A stretch of DNA of 35,288 nt from Haloterrigena salina JCM 13891 (GCF_000337495.1 NZ_AOIS01000016.1:1418-36705), one strand, 5' to 3'. Numbered from the stretch's first letter, positions 23,398-32,288 are shown. Numbers and translations: made by a program. The notes: generated from the letters alone by a model not told the origin.

Positions 23398-24111
23398 ATG
23401 CCGTTAGAAAACGGCGAACGCAACACCAGTCGCCGGCGTCTCCTCGAGACGTCCGGTCGGGTTCTCGCGGGGGGATTCCTCCTCGGCGCCGTTCCATCGA
23501 GTACGAGCGCCGATTCGGACGCCGATCTAGCGTTAGAATCGGATTTCGAGGAACTGGCTCACTACATGGGGAGTACCACCGAAACCAAGCGCGTGAGCTA
23601 TGACGTATCCGTATACAGACCGAAGCGGGATACCGAACTCGGGCGCAGCGGTACTCGAGTCGTAACGGTCGAAATAGCGATCGGCCCCGACGGGCCACCG
23701 CTTCGCGACGCCAGAATCGAAATCAACGGTATGAACGGAGCGTTTTTCGAAACGACGTGGCCGGGAAACCGACTTTCGGTCGGGACGCCGTCCGGAACCG
23801 TCGACATCGACAGAGGAACTGGCTCGACTACGCTATCGTTTTCGTTGAATACTAGTTTGACGAAGAACGTGTCCGTGGACGATAAAAGCGAACGCGGTAG
23901 CGATACCTATCGTCAACAGTACAGCTTCGACTCAGTATCGGAGCATAGGCCTGTCGCTATCAGTGGGTTGACTGCTTTCGATACGTACGGAGTCGAAGAC
24001 GGCGAGCAGTTACTCGACGGAGAGTGGGAAGTAGTCGTCGGAAACAGTATCAGCCGTACCGGCATCTCAGGCGAGTTCTCCCGGATATACTATTCGGGAA
24101 ATTTGGAGTGA
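23398..24111 (+). CDS. Tat-signal secreted protein, function unknown
   Basis: 237 residues from ATG 23398. The N-terminus has the Tat motif S-R-R-R-L-L-E, a glycine-rich hydrophobic segment and a small-residue cleavage region (S-T-S-A). The mature part is rich in beta-strand-like and Thr/Ser/Arg segments, with no recognised domain and no catalytic motif. The start at 23371 (nine residues longer) falls directly on the TATA-like stretch and is less likely. Codon use is less GC-biased than in the core genes around it, which may mean recent acquisition. Confidence 0.65.
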   Translation: MPLENGERNTSRRRLLETSGRVLAGGFLLGAVPSSTSADSDADLALESDFEELAHYMGSTTETKRVSYDVSVYRPKRDTELGRSGTRVVTVEIAIGPDGPPLRDARIEINGMNGAFFETTWPGNRLSVGTPSGTVDIDRGTGSTTLSFSLNTSLTKNVSVDDKSERGSDTYRQQYSFDSVSEHRPVAISGLTAFDTYGVEDGEQLLDGEWEVVVGNSISRTGISGEFSRIYYSGNLE

Positions 24112-24195
24112 TACCCCGGCCTCGATTTGCAGTCAGTCGCCCGCTCGAGAACGATCGATAATTGCCGGCGACCGTCCCATCCCGAATCGGGCGTC

Positions 24196-24981
24196 CTACT
24201 CGTCGTCGGTGTGGGCCTCGAGGAATCCGAGCATCCGATCGTTAACCGTCCGCGAGCGCTCGATAAACGCCAGGTGGCCGGCGCCCTCGAGCGTCTCGAA
24301 CGCACCGCGGGGCAATCCGTCCGCCAGCGACCGGCCGGCCGACGGCGATACCAGTTCGTCCGCGCCGCCGTGGATCACCTGCGTCGGCTGGATCACCTCG
24401 ACGAGCCACTCGGTCGCGTCGAACCCCTCGAGGGCCGCGACCTGGGCCTCCCAGCCCGCTCGGTCGGCGTCGCCGTCGGCCCGCCAGTCGACGATCCCCT
24501 CGCGCACGTCGGCGGGCTGGCTCTCGAGGAACTCGGCGGAGAGCCCAGCCTCGAGCGAGTCGGCCAGCGCCTCGCGGTCGTCCGGCGGCGCGAACAGCGG
24601 CTCGAGGTCGAACTGCTCCCCCCTCGGTGCGGTACCGAAGAGCGTCAGCGTCGCGACCCGACTCGAGGTCCGGGCGGCCTCGAGGGCGACGGCGCCGCCG
24701 AGTCCGCAGCCGACGAGGTGGGCGTTGGGAATCTCGCAGGACGAGAGGACGGCCTCGAGGTCGGCGGCGAGCGTCTCGAGGGCGTAGGGGCCGTCGGGTG
24801 CGTCCGAGCGGCCGGTGCCCCGGAGGTCCCAGACGACGGCCTCGTACGGGCCGGCGACGGCGGCGTGTTGCCAGCCCCAGAGCCAGCCGCCGAGGCCGGC
24901 TTCGGGGACGAAGACCACTGGGTCGCCCTCGCCGGCGCGGTCGTAGTACAGCGAGACGCCATCGTTCGATACGGTCGGCAT
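24196..24981 (-). CDS. Alpha/beta-hydrolase family protein lacking the nucleophile serine
   Basis: 261 residues from ATG 24981 (M-P-T-V-S-N-D-G-V-S-L-Y-Y). The fold is clear: V-V-F-V-P-E-A-G-L-G-G-W, the D-L-R-G-T-G-R-S-D turn, and the late acid and base Asp208 (H-G-G-A-D-E-L) and His236 (G-A-G-H-L). The nucleophile elbow, normally G-x-S-x-G, reads G91-C-G93-L-G95: the serine position is glycine, with a cysteine just before it. It may be a non-hydrolytic member, or it may use C92. An in-frame start at 25200 would add 73 low-complexity residues and is rejected. Confidence 0.8.
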   Translation of the reverse strand: MPTVSNDGVSLYYDRAGEGDPVVFVPEAGLGGWLWGWQHAAVAGPYEAVVWDLRGTGRSDAPDGPYALETLAADLEAVLSSCEIPNAHLVGCGLGGAVALEAARTSSRVATLTLFGTAPRGEQFDLEPLFAPPDDREALADSLEAGLSAEFLESQPADVREGIVDWRADGDADRAGWEAQVAALEGFDATEWLVEVIQPTQVIHGGADELVSPSAGRSLADGLPRGAFETLEGAGHLAFIERSRTVNDRMLGFLEAHTDDE

Positions 24982-25216
24982 ACGAGCACTGATCCGCCGG
25001 AGGAAGGCGACAGTTTCGGTTCCCCGCGAACGACGCGTGAGTGCTCCCGTACTGTGGCTGCCGTTCGAGGAGCCACTCGACGAAACCGTCGATAGACTCG
25101 AGTTTGGTAATGCGGAAGCCGGCCGCAAAAATTCCTCCCGAAATTCCGAACCGACGACGGTTCTACCGTGATATTTCACTCGGCTTCCGTGTTTTTCCAC
25201 GCCCCAAACAAATCAA

Positions 25217-25233
25217 TAAGATATAAAATATAT
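25217..25233 (+). promoter_or_regulatory. Strong TATA-rich promoter of the toxin locus
   Basis: AAGATATAAAATATATC, centred about 27 nt before ATG 25252. It is among the most A/T-rich promoters in the window and gives a leaderless transcript that should also cover the overlapping immunity gene. Confidence 0.6.
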
Positions 25234-25251
25234 CGTTAATGTATTGCTCTC

Positions 25252-28200
25252 ATGGGTTTCAGCAAGAAGAGACTGGTTGCAGTATTCTTCGCTGTGATGA
25301 TGGCGACCTCACTGATCGCCACGCCCGCACTTGCGAGTGGACCGAGTGCGACCACAGCGACCGAACGATCCGGTGCGGTCGAGGCTCACACCGGGAACAC
25401 ACTCGGTCCGAACGGCGGGCCACCCGGACGAAACGGCGGCGGTCCGCCGGGCCACGATCGCGGTGACGCAAACGTCACAGTACCGACCCTCGAGGAGAAT
25501 ACGAGCGTCGACGCGATCCTGAACGCGACCTACCGCCTCGAGGAACTCGAGATCGAGAACGAGACGGCAGCCGCGGTAGCGGTGAACGATACCGTCGACG
25601 CGGTCAACACGCTGGTCGGAGAGTACCGACGGGTTCGGTACGCCGACTCGCGTGCAGCGTTCGACCGTCTGGCCGATGCCCAACGGTCGCTTGCAGTGCT
25701 AAAAGACGAGGTCGACGACGACGACGAAGCGATCGTCGACGCGATCAGCGCGGAGCTGTACGCGGCGGGCAACGCGAGCGCTCGTCTCGCTGTCTCCGAC
25801 GCGAACGCTGTCGTCGCCGCGAACGAGGGCGAGTTCCGCAACCCCGGCCAGCGACAGAAGGCCGAGAGCGCGCTCAGAAACGCCGCCGACGGGCTCGAAC
25901 GGGCAGATAGAGCAGTCTCGGACGGGGCATCCGGAAACGGAAAGGGCAAGTCCAAAGCCAAGAAATCCGATCGGCCGGTCGGACCGACTGACCGCGCGAA
26001 AGCGCTGACTCACCTCGAAAACGCGTGGAAACACGCGGAACGAGCGCTCGATACGGTCGAAGCCAACACCGAACCGTCGCTGTCGCTGTCACAGGGACGG
26101 CCCTTCGAGCGGAACGGGACCGTCCGGGTGTCGATCCGAGCAGTCCTCTCCGACGTTCGTCCGTACGCGTACGATAACGCGACGGTGACCGTCGACGGTG
26201 ATGCCGACGCCGACGCTGTCTCGTTTGCCGCGGACGAAGCGGCCGGAACAGACGCCATCGGATCGACGCTCGTCGATCTCGGAGCCGATCCCGAAAATGT
26301 GACTGTCACAGTGACGGCGACGGCCGCACACGACGCCGATCGAACGGTCGAAGCGACTCACGACATTCGCATCGCGGAAGAGGACGTCGTCCGGGAACGA
26401 CCCGATCCGGACGAGTACCGGACCGTCGAGGTCGGAAACGAATCGTCGGGCGTTTCGGTCGCCGTCGGCGGTGACGGCCTGACTGACGCCGACGTTTCGA
26501 TCACCGACGAGACGCCGGCGACCGACGACCCCTACCGCGCCGGTCCGATGGTTCGCATCGAGAACGAGAGGCCGATCGACGACGCGACGGTCGAGATTCC
26601 GGTCGACGAGAACGCGCTCGACGACGGTAGCAACCTCTCGATCGTCACGTGGGATCCGACCAGCGACGAACCGTGGACACCGGTCGAGACCGAGATCGAT
26701 CGCGACGCCGGCGTCGCAACTGCCGAGGTCGATCACTTCTCGTTCTTCTCGGTGTTCCGGATCGAGGAGTGGGAAGACGAGACCAGCGACACGATCACGC
26801 TCGACGGGAACGAGACCGACGGTGAGATCGATAACGGAAGCGGGATCGAAACGGCGGACTTCGTCTTCGTGAACGACGAGAGCGGCAGTATGAGCGGCTC
26901 TCCGACCCACTACGCCGAACTCGCCGGTAAGCGCTTCGTCGGCGCACTCACCGATTCCGAACGGGCGGGGCGGGTCGGTTACGCCTCCGGTGCGACCCTC
27001 GACCAGCCGCTGACGACCGACCACGACGCGGTTAACAGCAGTCTCGAGCGATTGTCTGCGAGCGGCGGTACCAACACGAGAGCCGGACTCCGAGTCGGCC
27101 TCAACCACCTCGAGGAGGAAGGGTGGGAAAACCGATCCGCGGTGATGATCCTGCTGTCCGACGGCAAAAGCGGGACCGATCCGTTGCCCGTCGCCGAGGA
27201 CGCCGCCGACGCGGGCGTCGAGATCAGCACGGTGGGTCTCGGAAACAACGTTAACGAGAACGAACTCCGCGAGATCGCGGCCATCACCGGCGGCGACTTC
27301 TATCACGTCGAACGGGAAGAAGACCTTCCCGACACGTTCGAACGCGTCGCGGAGAACCAGACCGGTCCCGACCTGCAAGACACCAACGGCGACGGCATTC
27401 CCGACCTCGTCGCCGAAATGGACCTCTCGATGCCGACCGGCGGACCGGGCGTCGTCGGCGAACCGCTGAATCTCGATCCGACCGCGCTCGATACCAGCGG
27501 TGACGGGATTCTCGACAACGAAACGGTCGACATCGAGTACCGCGTGTTCCAGGAGGACAACGAAACGAAACTCCACGCCTCCGTTACGTACGCCGAACAC
27601 CACCCGGCACGAATCGACACGACTGGTGACGGCCTGACCGACGCCGAACAGCTCTCGGATCGGACGATCACTTATACGGACTCACGGTCCGATTCGCTCG
27701 AGTTCCTCTCGGAACTCGAGGACGCCGACGATATCGACGACCTGGACGGGCTCGAGGGCGACGTGTTGGCGACCGATACCGTTCACTCCGATCCGCTCGT
27801 CGACGACAGCGACGGCGACGGTGTGACCGACGCCGAGGAGGTGCGTCTCGGGACCGACCCCGAGTCGCGCGACACCACGGGAGACGGAATCTCCGACTTC
27901 GAGGGCCTGAACGGCGACTACGATCCGACCCTCTTCGACATCGAGTCGCCGGAGATTACGGTCACGTACGCGACGTTCAACGATCCGGACGCGGACGTCG
28001 AACTGAAAGATCCCGTCGACGTCGACTGGTCGAACGGAAATATCAACTTCAACGATCCGGTCGACGCCTCGGTACGGGTTTCCGGAAGCTACGAGGTCGA
28101 GTTCACTGTCACCGACTCGGCGGGCCTCGACGAGGCGCGGGTTGTTCGTGACGGCGACGTCGAAGAGACGGTATCGCTGTCCGGGATACACGACGACGGT

Positions 28201-29655
28201 GACGTCAAGTTCGACGTCGGAACCGTCGATACGTTCACCGACGCGTTCGCGGGTTCGAAAGTCACGGTGCAGGCCGACGACCGTCACGAGACCGTCGAGG
28301 GAGTCGGTACGACCGAAGCCGCCGCCGTCGAAGTTGGTGGCGTCTGGTCCGCGGCGTCGGATGAGCTTCGCGCGCAAGGAGTCTCCGATCCGCGACTCGA
28401 GCGGGATCTCGGAACCCTGCAGGGGATGACGACGGGTGCTGGCGAGTCGATCGATTCGCTGCGAGCGCTGTACAACGAACCGATCGAGACCATCGCCGCG
28501 GTGCGGGAGATCCCCGGTGCCATCGCGAACTTCGACGAGATCATCGCGGCGATGCCCGATGCGATCGAGTCTCAACAGCGCAGTAACAACCCGCACGATC
28601 CCGACACCGATCCGCGGCTGTACGAGTCCTACCGCCAGGGCTGGTACGAGGGCTACATTGCGTGGTTCGTCGTCGAGAGTGTAGTTCCGGCTGGTGAAGC
28701 CGGAAAGGCCCTCAAGAGTTCCAAGCGCGTCCAGAAGACCGTCGACAAACTCGATACGTCACGGGTCCAACGTGCGGCCCAGTTGGCTGGTCGAGCGAGT
28801 CACACTGCAAAAGCGCCAGTTCGATACGGGAAACTGCAGTTCTCGCGTGGACTTTCAGCTGGTACTGGCCTGATTCGCGATGCCGGGCAGCAAGCGTTAA
28901 GCCGGGTTCAGTCGACCGGTCAGCAGTATCGGGTAGCAAAACTGCTCAATCGAAATGATATCGATGCAAGCGAGATCAATTCGCGTTCAGTCGACGAGCA
29001 ACGCCAGCATGGTGACTTTATCTCGAGACACGGTGAAGACGGAGTTAGGGTCGCTGCTGATGGCGGCGAAGAGCTCAGAGAGATCGTCGTCACGGGTAAA
29101 CTAGATGCGGCAACGACGGACCGATTGAGTCGAGCGTATGAACGGGAACTGATCGATGAGGCGGACTTACAACGGATCGGTCGTGGACTCGATGAAGGAG
29201 TCATCGACCAACAAGCCGTCGAAACGGCGCTCGGTCGTATCAGCAATATTGATGCGGACGGGAACTCAGTTGATCGCGTAAGGACGGCTAACGAAATAAA
29301 TAGCGAGTATGGTCCGGACTACCAAGATCCGTACGCCCCGGGGACCCTTGCGGTGGAATATACTACCGAGTCACAGAAACAATTCGTGAGAGTCCATGGT
29401 TCCGATAATCAGGCACGAGCGTGGATGATGCGGGAACATGAGATCGAGGGGTTAACTGCTGATGAGATCAAAACGAAATTCTCACTACCAGAAGAACCGG
29501 TCTACGTCTCTGACGTCGATGTCCCGAAGGGCACATCTGTACGAACGGGAACTGTCGCGGAGAACTTCGGTGGTAAAAGAGGGGCAACCCAATTCGAACT
29601 TCAAGATCGAATCGACTCTGAGAACTTCCATAACCGGCGCGAACTACCACAATGA
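25252..29655 (+). CDS. Secreted VWA/TSP3 protein with C-terminal toxin-like module (candidate archaeal polymorphic toxin)
   Basis: 1467 residues. A Sec signal peptide ends near A-L-A-S. Then come a Gly/Pro-rich linker, a helical region (about 80-275), beta-rich repeats, and a VWA domain (about 537-700) with an intact MIDAS D542-x-S544-x-S546. Five calcium-loop TSP3-like repeats follow (first at D710, last at D874; D-x-x-G-D-G-x-x-D). An Ig-like region, a hydrophobic Y-R-Q-G-W-Y-E-G-Y pre-toxin segment (from about 1124), a helical linker and a compact tip (about 1361-1467) complete it. The tip contains F-V-R-V-H-G, V-P-K-G-T-S-V and Q-F-E-L, resembling C-terminal tips of bacterial polymorphic toxins, from memory. 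The stop overlaps the next gene by 4 nt. A toxin role is inferred from this layout. Confidence 0.75.
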   Translation: MGFSKKRLVAVFFAVMMATSLIATPALASGPSATTATERSGAVEAHTGNTLGPNGGPPGRNGGGPPGHDRGDANVTVPTLEENTSVDAILNATYRLEELEIENETAAAVAVNDTVDAVNTLVGEYRRVRYADSRAAFDRLADAQRSLAVLKDEVDDDDEAIVDAISAELYAAGNASARLAVSDANAVVAANEGEFRNPGQRQKAESALRNAADGLERADRAVSDGASGNGKGKSKAKKSDRPVGPTDRAKALTHLENAWKHAERALDTVEANTEPSLSLSQGRPFERNGTVRVSIRAVLSDVRPYAYDNATVTVDGDADADAVSFAADEAAGTDAIGSTLVDLGADPENVTVTVTATAAHDADRTVEATHDIRIAEEDVVRERPDPDEYRTVEVGNESSGVSVAVGGDGLTDADVSITDETPATDDPYRAGPMVRIENERPIDDATVEIPVDENALDDGSNLSIVTWDPTSDEPWTPVETEIDRDAGVATAEVDHFSFFSVFRIEEWEDETSDTITLDGNETDGEIDNGSGIETADFVFVNDESGSMSGSPTHYAELAGKRFVGALTDSERAGRVGYASGATLDQPLTTDHDAVNSSLERLSASGGTNTRAGLRVGLNHLEEEGWENRSAVMILLSDGKSGTDPLPVAEDAADAGVEISTVGLGNNVNENELREIAAITGGDFYHVEREEDLPDTFERVAENQTGPDLQDTNGDGIPDLVAEMDLSMPTGGPGVVGEPLNLDPTALDTSGDGILDNETVDIEYRVFQEDNETKLHASVTYAEHHPARIDTTGDGLTDAEQLSDRTITYTDSRSDSLEFLSELEDADDIDDLDGLEGDVLATDTVHSDPLVDDSDGDGVTDAEEVRLGTDPESRDTTGDGISDFEGLNGDYDPTLFDIESPEITVTYATFNDPDADVELKDPVDVDWSNGNINFNDPVDASVRVSGSYEVEFTVTDSAGLDEARVVRDGDVEETVSLSGIHDDGDVKFDVGTVDTFTDAFAGSKVTVQADDRHETVEGVGTTEAAAVEVGGVWSAASDELRAQGVSDPRLERDLGTLQGMTTGAGESIDSLRALYNEPIETIAAVREIPGAIANFDEIIAAMPDAIESQQRSNNPHDPDTDPRLYESYRQGWYEGYIAWFVVESVVPAGEAGKALKSSKRVQKTVDKLDTSRVQRAAQLAGRASHTAKAPVRYGKLQFSRGLSAGTGLIRDAGQQALSRVQSTGQQYRVAKLLNRNDIDASEINSRSVDEQRQHGDFISRHGEDGVRVAADGGEELREIVVTGKLDAATTDRLSRAYERELIDEADLQRIGRGLDEGVIDQQAVETALGRISNIDADGNSVDRVRTANEINSEYGPDYQDPYAPGTLAVEYTTESQKQFVRVHGSDNQARAWMMREHEIEGLTADEIKTKFSLPEEPVYVSDVDVPKGTSVRTGTVAENFGGKRGATQFELQDRIDSENFHNRRELPQ
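28621..28980 (+). repeat. Pre-toxin segment duplicated downstream
   Basis: This part of the large gene (residues about 1124-1243) recurs at 30708-31070. By eye the first 187 bases differ at about 20 positions; similarity then fades and ends after N-D-I-D. It marks where a new C-terminal tip could be swapped in by homologous recombination. Confidence 0.75.
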
Positions 29656-29990
29656 CTGAGGTAAAAAAAGACGGCTATGAACTCGTCATCGATGGGAAAC
29701 GGATTTCCCTTCCAGCAGCGATCGAGTCGATAGTACAAACACAAAACACCGTCGTCGTACTGCTAGATTCCGAAGGTGAAGTGGAATCGGATCGAAATAT
29801 TTGGGGGTTTACTAATAGAGGCAGCTTCCTGTGGGAAGCGGAAAAAGTACAAGCCCCATCGAATGACGCCAATTGCTATGTGAGAATATGGGAAGAAGAA
29901 GGAAATGTCTGGGCGTCTGACTGGAAAGGGTTAGATTATCGGATCGATATCGAAACTGGAGAGCAGCTAGATAAGAAGTTCAGGAAATAA
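29652..29990 (+). CDS. Probable immunity protein for the adjacent toxin tip
   Basis: 112 residues, cytosolic, no signal. Its ATG overlaps the toxin gene's stop (ATGA), so the two are translationally coupled. The sequence has V-V-V-L-L-D-S-E-G-E, R-N-I-W-G-F, G-S-F-L-W-E-A, Y-V-R-I-W-E-E-E-G-N-V-W-A-S-D-W and I-D-I-E-T-G, a pattern I recall from small proteins encoded next to bacterial polymorphic toxins. Base composition is clearly lower in G+C than the neighbouring core genes (two 60-base lines counted by hand: 31 and 26 G+C). It would neutralise the tip encoded just upstream. Function is inferred from position, overlap and resemblance. Confidence 0.65.
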   Translation: MTEVKKDGYELVIDGKRISLPAAIESIVQTQNTVVVLLDSEGEVESDRNIWGFTNRGSFLWEAEKVQAPSNDANCYVRIWEEEGNVWASDWKGLDYRIDIETGEQLDKKFRK

Positions 29991-30078
29991 CGACACTGGT
30001 CTGATCTCGCGGAATCGTCGTTTATAACTGTCTATTTGTTTTGTACTCTTCGCTGACACGCGGCCACTCGATTGATCG

Positions 30079-30621
30079 ATGTATAGTGATATTTCGAGGG
30101 ATCTCGTTCTCGATCGGAGGCCGACCGAGGAGGCCATCGACGAACTCGCAACGCAAAAACGCGGATCGATACCGATCTTCGGGTCCGATTCCGATTTCGT
30201 TCTCAATGTCGCACCGTCGTGGGAACGGTACGGACTCCCCGAACGCGGCGGCGTGTCCCCGATCTGGGAGCGAGTTCGTTTCCGCGAGAACGTGGCGGAG
30301 ACGACGCAGGAAGCGTTCGATGTCGGCGCGCTCGACGAACTCGCACCGCCGTTCGCGTTCTCCTCTCTCCCGTATCGGGTCGAACGCGAAACGACCGTCA
30401 CCCGATCGGACCTCGAGGACGGTCGGCTTCCAGACGTATTCTGGATACTGTTCCTCTCCGAACCCGTTTGCGAACGATTCGGACGAGACCGATTACAGAC
30501 GTCGCCTGTCTGGAAAACTGAATCCCTTCCCGACGGTGGAATCGGAATCGTGGTTACGGCAGACCCGTATCAGTACTCCGAGGAGGAGAAAAACCACTTC
30601 AAAGATCACCTCGGTATCTGA
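30079..30621 (+). CDS. Putative orphan immunity protein, paralogue 1
   Basis: 180 residues, cytosolic. Its C-terminal third (F-L-S-E-P-V-C-E-R-F-G-R-D-R-L ... S-P-V-W-K-T-E-S-L-P-D-G-G-I-G-I-V-V ... H-L-G-I) aligns with the C-termini encoded at 31581-32288 and 32581-33315. The three form one family of shared pattern G-R-x-R, P-x-W, G-G, H-L-G. A TTTATAA box lies at 30021-30027, so it may have its own promoter. It sits between the intact toxin-immunity pair and the broken toxin cassette. The immunity role is inferred from context only. Confidence 0.6.
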   Translation: MYSDISRDLVLDRRPTEEAIDELATQKRGSIPIFGSDSDFVLNVAPSWERYGLPERGGVSPIWERVRFRENVAETTQEAFDVGALDELAPPFAFSSLPYRVERETTVTRSDLEDGRLPDVFWILFLSEPVCERFGRDRLQTSPVWKTESLPDGGIGIVVTADPYQYSEEEKNHFKDHLGI

Positions 30622-30680
30622 GTCCGAATCCCGACATACTCGAGATCGATTCGGCTGCATACTGTTGCCGTACTAGCCTT

Positions 30681-31563
30681 CACAATTCCGACGACGATCT
30701 CCGTTTCTACGAGTCCTACCGTCAGGGCTGGTACGAGGGCTACATTGCGTGGTTCGTCGTCAGAAGTACAAGTCCTGCTGGTGAAGCCGGAAAGATCCTC
30801 AGGGGTTCCAAGCGCGTCCAGAAGACTGTCGACACGCTCAGCACGTCACGGGTCCAACGTGCGGCCCAGCTGGCTGGTCGAGCGAGTCACACTGTAAATG
30901 CGTCAGTCAGATACAGTCAACTTCAGCTCTCTCGTGGGCTTGCAGCCGACATCGGAACCACACAAGAAGTCGGTCAGCGTCTCCTGAGTGGTGTTTCTTT
31001 GAGTGGCCAGCAGCTCGCGGTAGCGAAAACACTCAAGCGGAACGATATCGACGGAACCGTATTTACTCGACTCGACAGCGATGAAGCGCAAGCTGCCGGA
31101 CGTTTGACGGCCGTCACGGCGATAGCGGTGTAAGACTGCTCAGAGGCGAGATCTATAACAGCCCCTGCAAGGGTACCTTCGAATCGGTCAACGAGTACAG
31201 GGGAGACGGGTTGAGTAACACCCAGACCAAACAGCTACTCCGGGCGTACACCAAGGCCGACGACGTCGAGGTCGGTCCCGGAAGCGGACAGAACGGTGCC
31301 AGTAGCGTCCAATCGAAGATCGATGACCTCGACGATGCCAACAACGTTCAGGGTGTTCGGCGCTTGATGAGTAGCGCTTCCGATAACGTGAGCTCTTACA
31401 AGGGCATCGCTCAGAGATCCACGCCAATCAAGTGAATAATGTTGCGGATATTCAGGAGATTATCACTCACTGGAGGATGACAGTGAAAAACAGCGATGAA
31501 TGGGAGAATGCTAATGTCGACATCAAGGTAATAGATGATACCGGAACCGTAGTAGTGGGCTAA
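30681..31563 (+). pseudogene. Orphan toxin-tip cassette: frameshifted copy of the pre-toxin segment with a different C-terminus
   Basis: The frame from 30681 (H-N-S-D-D-D-L-R-F-Y-E-S-Y) copies residues about 1119-1243 of the large protein and stops at TAA 31131. Similarity to the parent (R-H-G-x-x-G-V-R) continues in another frame, showing a single-base indel near 31101-31106. That frame runs to TGA 31433, where a second one-base loss near 31411 is implied: the third frame continues S-E-I-H-A-N-Q and ends V-V-V-G at TAA 31561. No start codon opens the first frame. The non-homologous end resembles a nuclease tip (D-I-K-V-I-D-D) cut just before an expected E-x-K. It is a silent or decayed cassette. 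Confidence 0.7.
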
Positions 31564-31580
31564 TTAAATATACCAGTAGT

Positions 31581-32288
31581 ATGTCCCCTTCCAATCTCAT
31601 ACAGATTGTTTACGTCTACGAGGACGAGATCGATTCAACGGTCACCGACGATGTGCTCGCGTCGCTCGGGCGATAAGGCGGTCGCAGAACGTTCGACAGC
31701 GACTACCACATCGGATACTGGGACGAGAATGGCGATCTGTCCGGTCAGACCGGCGACCGTGATCGAATCGCCGAACTGATGTCGTCCTCTCCGACGTGTA
31801 CAGTGTCCGTAGCGTTCGAGGAGTTCGTACTGTCAGTAGGTCGCGATGCAGGCCGATCCAACCATCTGGAACAGTCACACCTCCTGTTTGACGTCGCGGC
31901 CAGTTCGTTTCGACCAACCGAATCGGTTCCGGACGGAGAGCTCGAAAATCGGAGGCAGACATTCATCGCTATCCTCACAGCCATCGCAGAAACGACGAGT
32001 CCACTCGCCGGATTCGGGCGGGTCGGTGGACCGTGCTTCGATAACTTACCGTCAGCTGCAACGATTCGAAAGGGATCGATCGATTTCCTCTTCGAGTACA
32101 ACGTCTTTAGCGAATCCACAGTTGATCGACTCGGTCGCGAATCAGTACTCGAGACGCCCGCCTGGCACGTCAAAGCACTTTCTACCGGTGGAGCTATGCT
32201 AATCGTTCCGGAGATTCCACGATCGTGCGAGGACGATACACTGCGTTGCGATGGTGTTTCCGAGCACCTCGGACTGCCGATAATCTGA
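31581..32288 (+). pseudogene. Putative immunity paralogue 2, interrupted by an in-frame stop
   Basis: ATG 31581 opens M-S-P-S-N-L-I-Q-I-V-Y-V-Y, which aligns with D-W-I-Q-I-A-F-L-F at the start of the intact paralogue at 32581. TAA at 31674-31676 stops it after 31 codons. The same frame then continues without further stops to 32288, ending E-Y-N-V-F-S-E-S-T-V-D-R-L-G-R ... P-A-W ... G-G-A-M-L ... H-L-G-L. ATG 31779 could still give a 169-residue shortened protein. The stop could be a real nonsense mutation or a base-calling error. Confidence 0.65.

Noticed and set aside
26089-27603. A 504-codon open frame antisense to the large toxin-carrier gene
   Set aside because: Long antisense frames are expected opposite GC-rich haloarchaeal genes. 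The product has no domain or export signal, and the sense strand has clear VWA and calcium-repeat motifs. The same holds for the long antisense frames at 1125-2021, 10229-11716 and 18664-19869.
30681-31563. The region as an insertion sequence or transposon
   Set aside because: No terminal inverted repeats, target-site duplication or transposase motif is visible. The similarity is to the upstream toxin-carrier gene.
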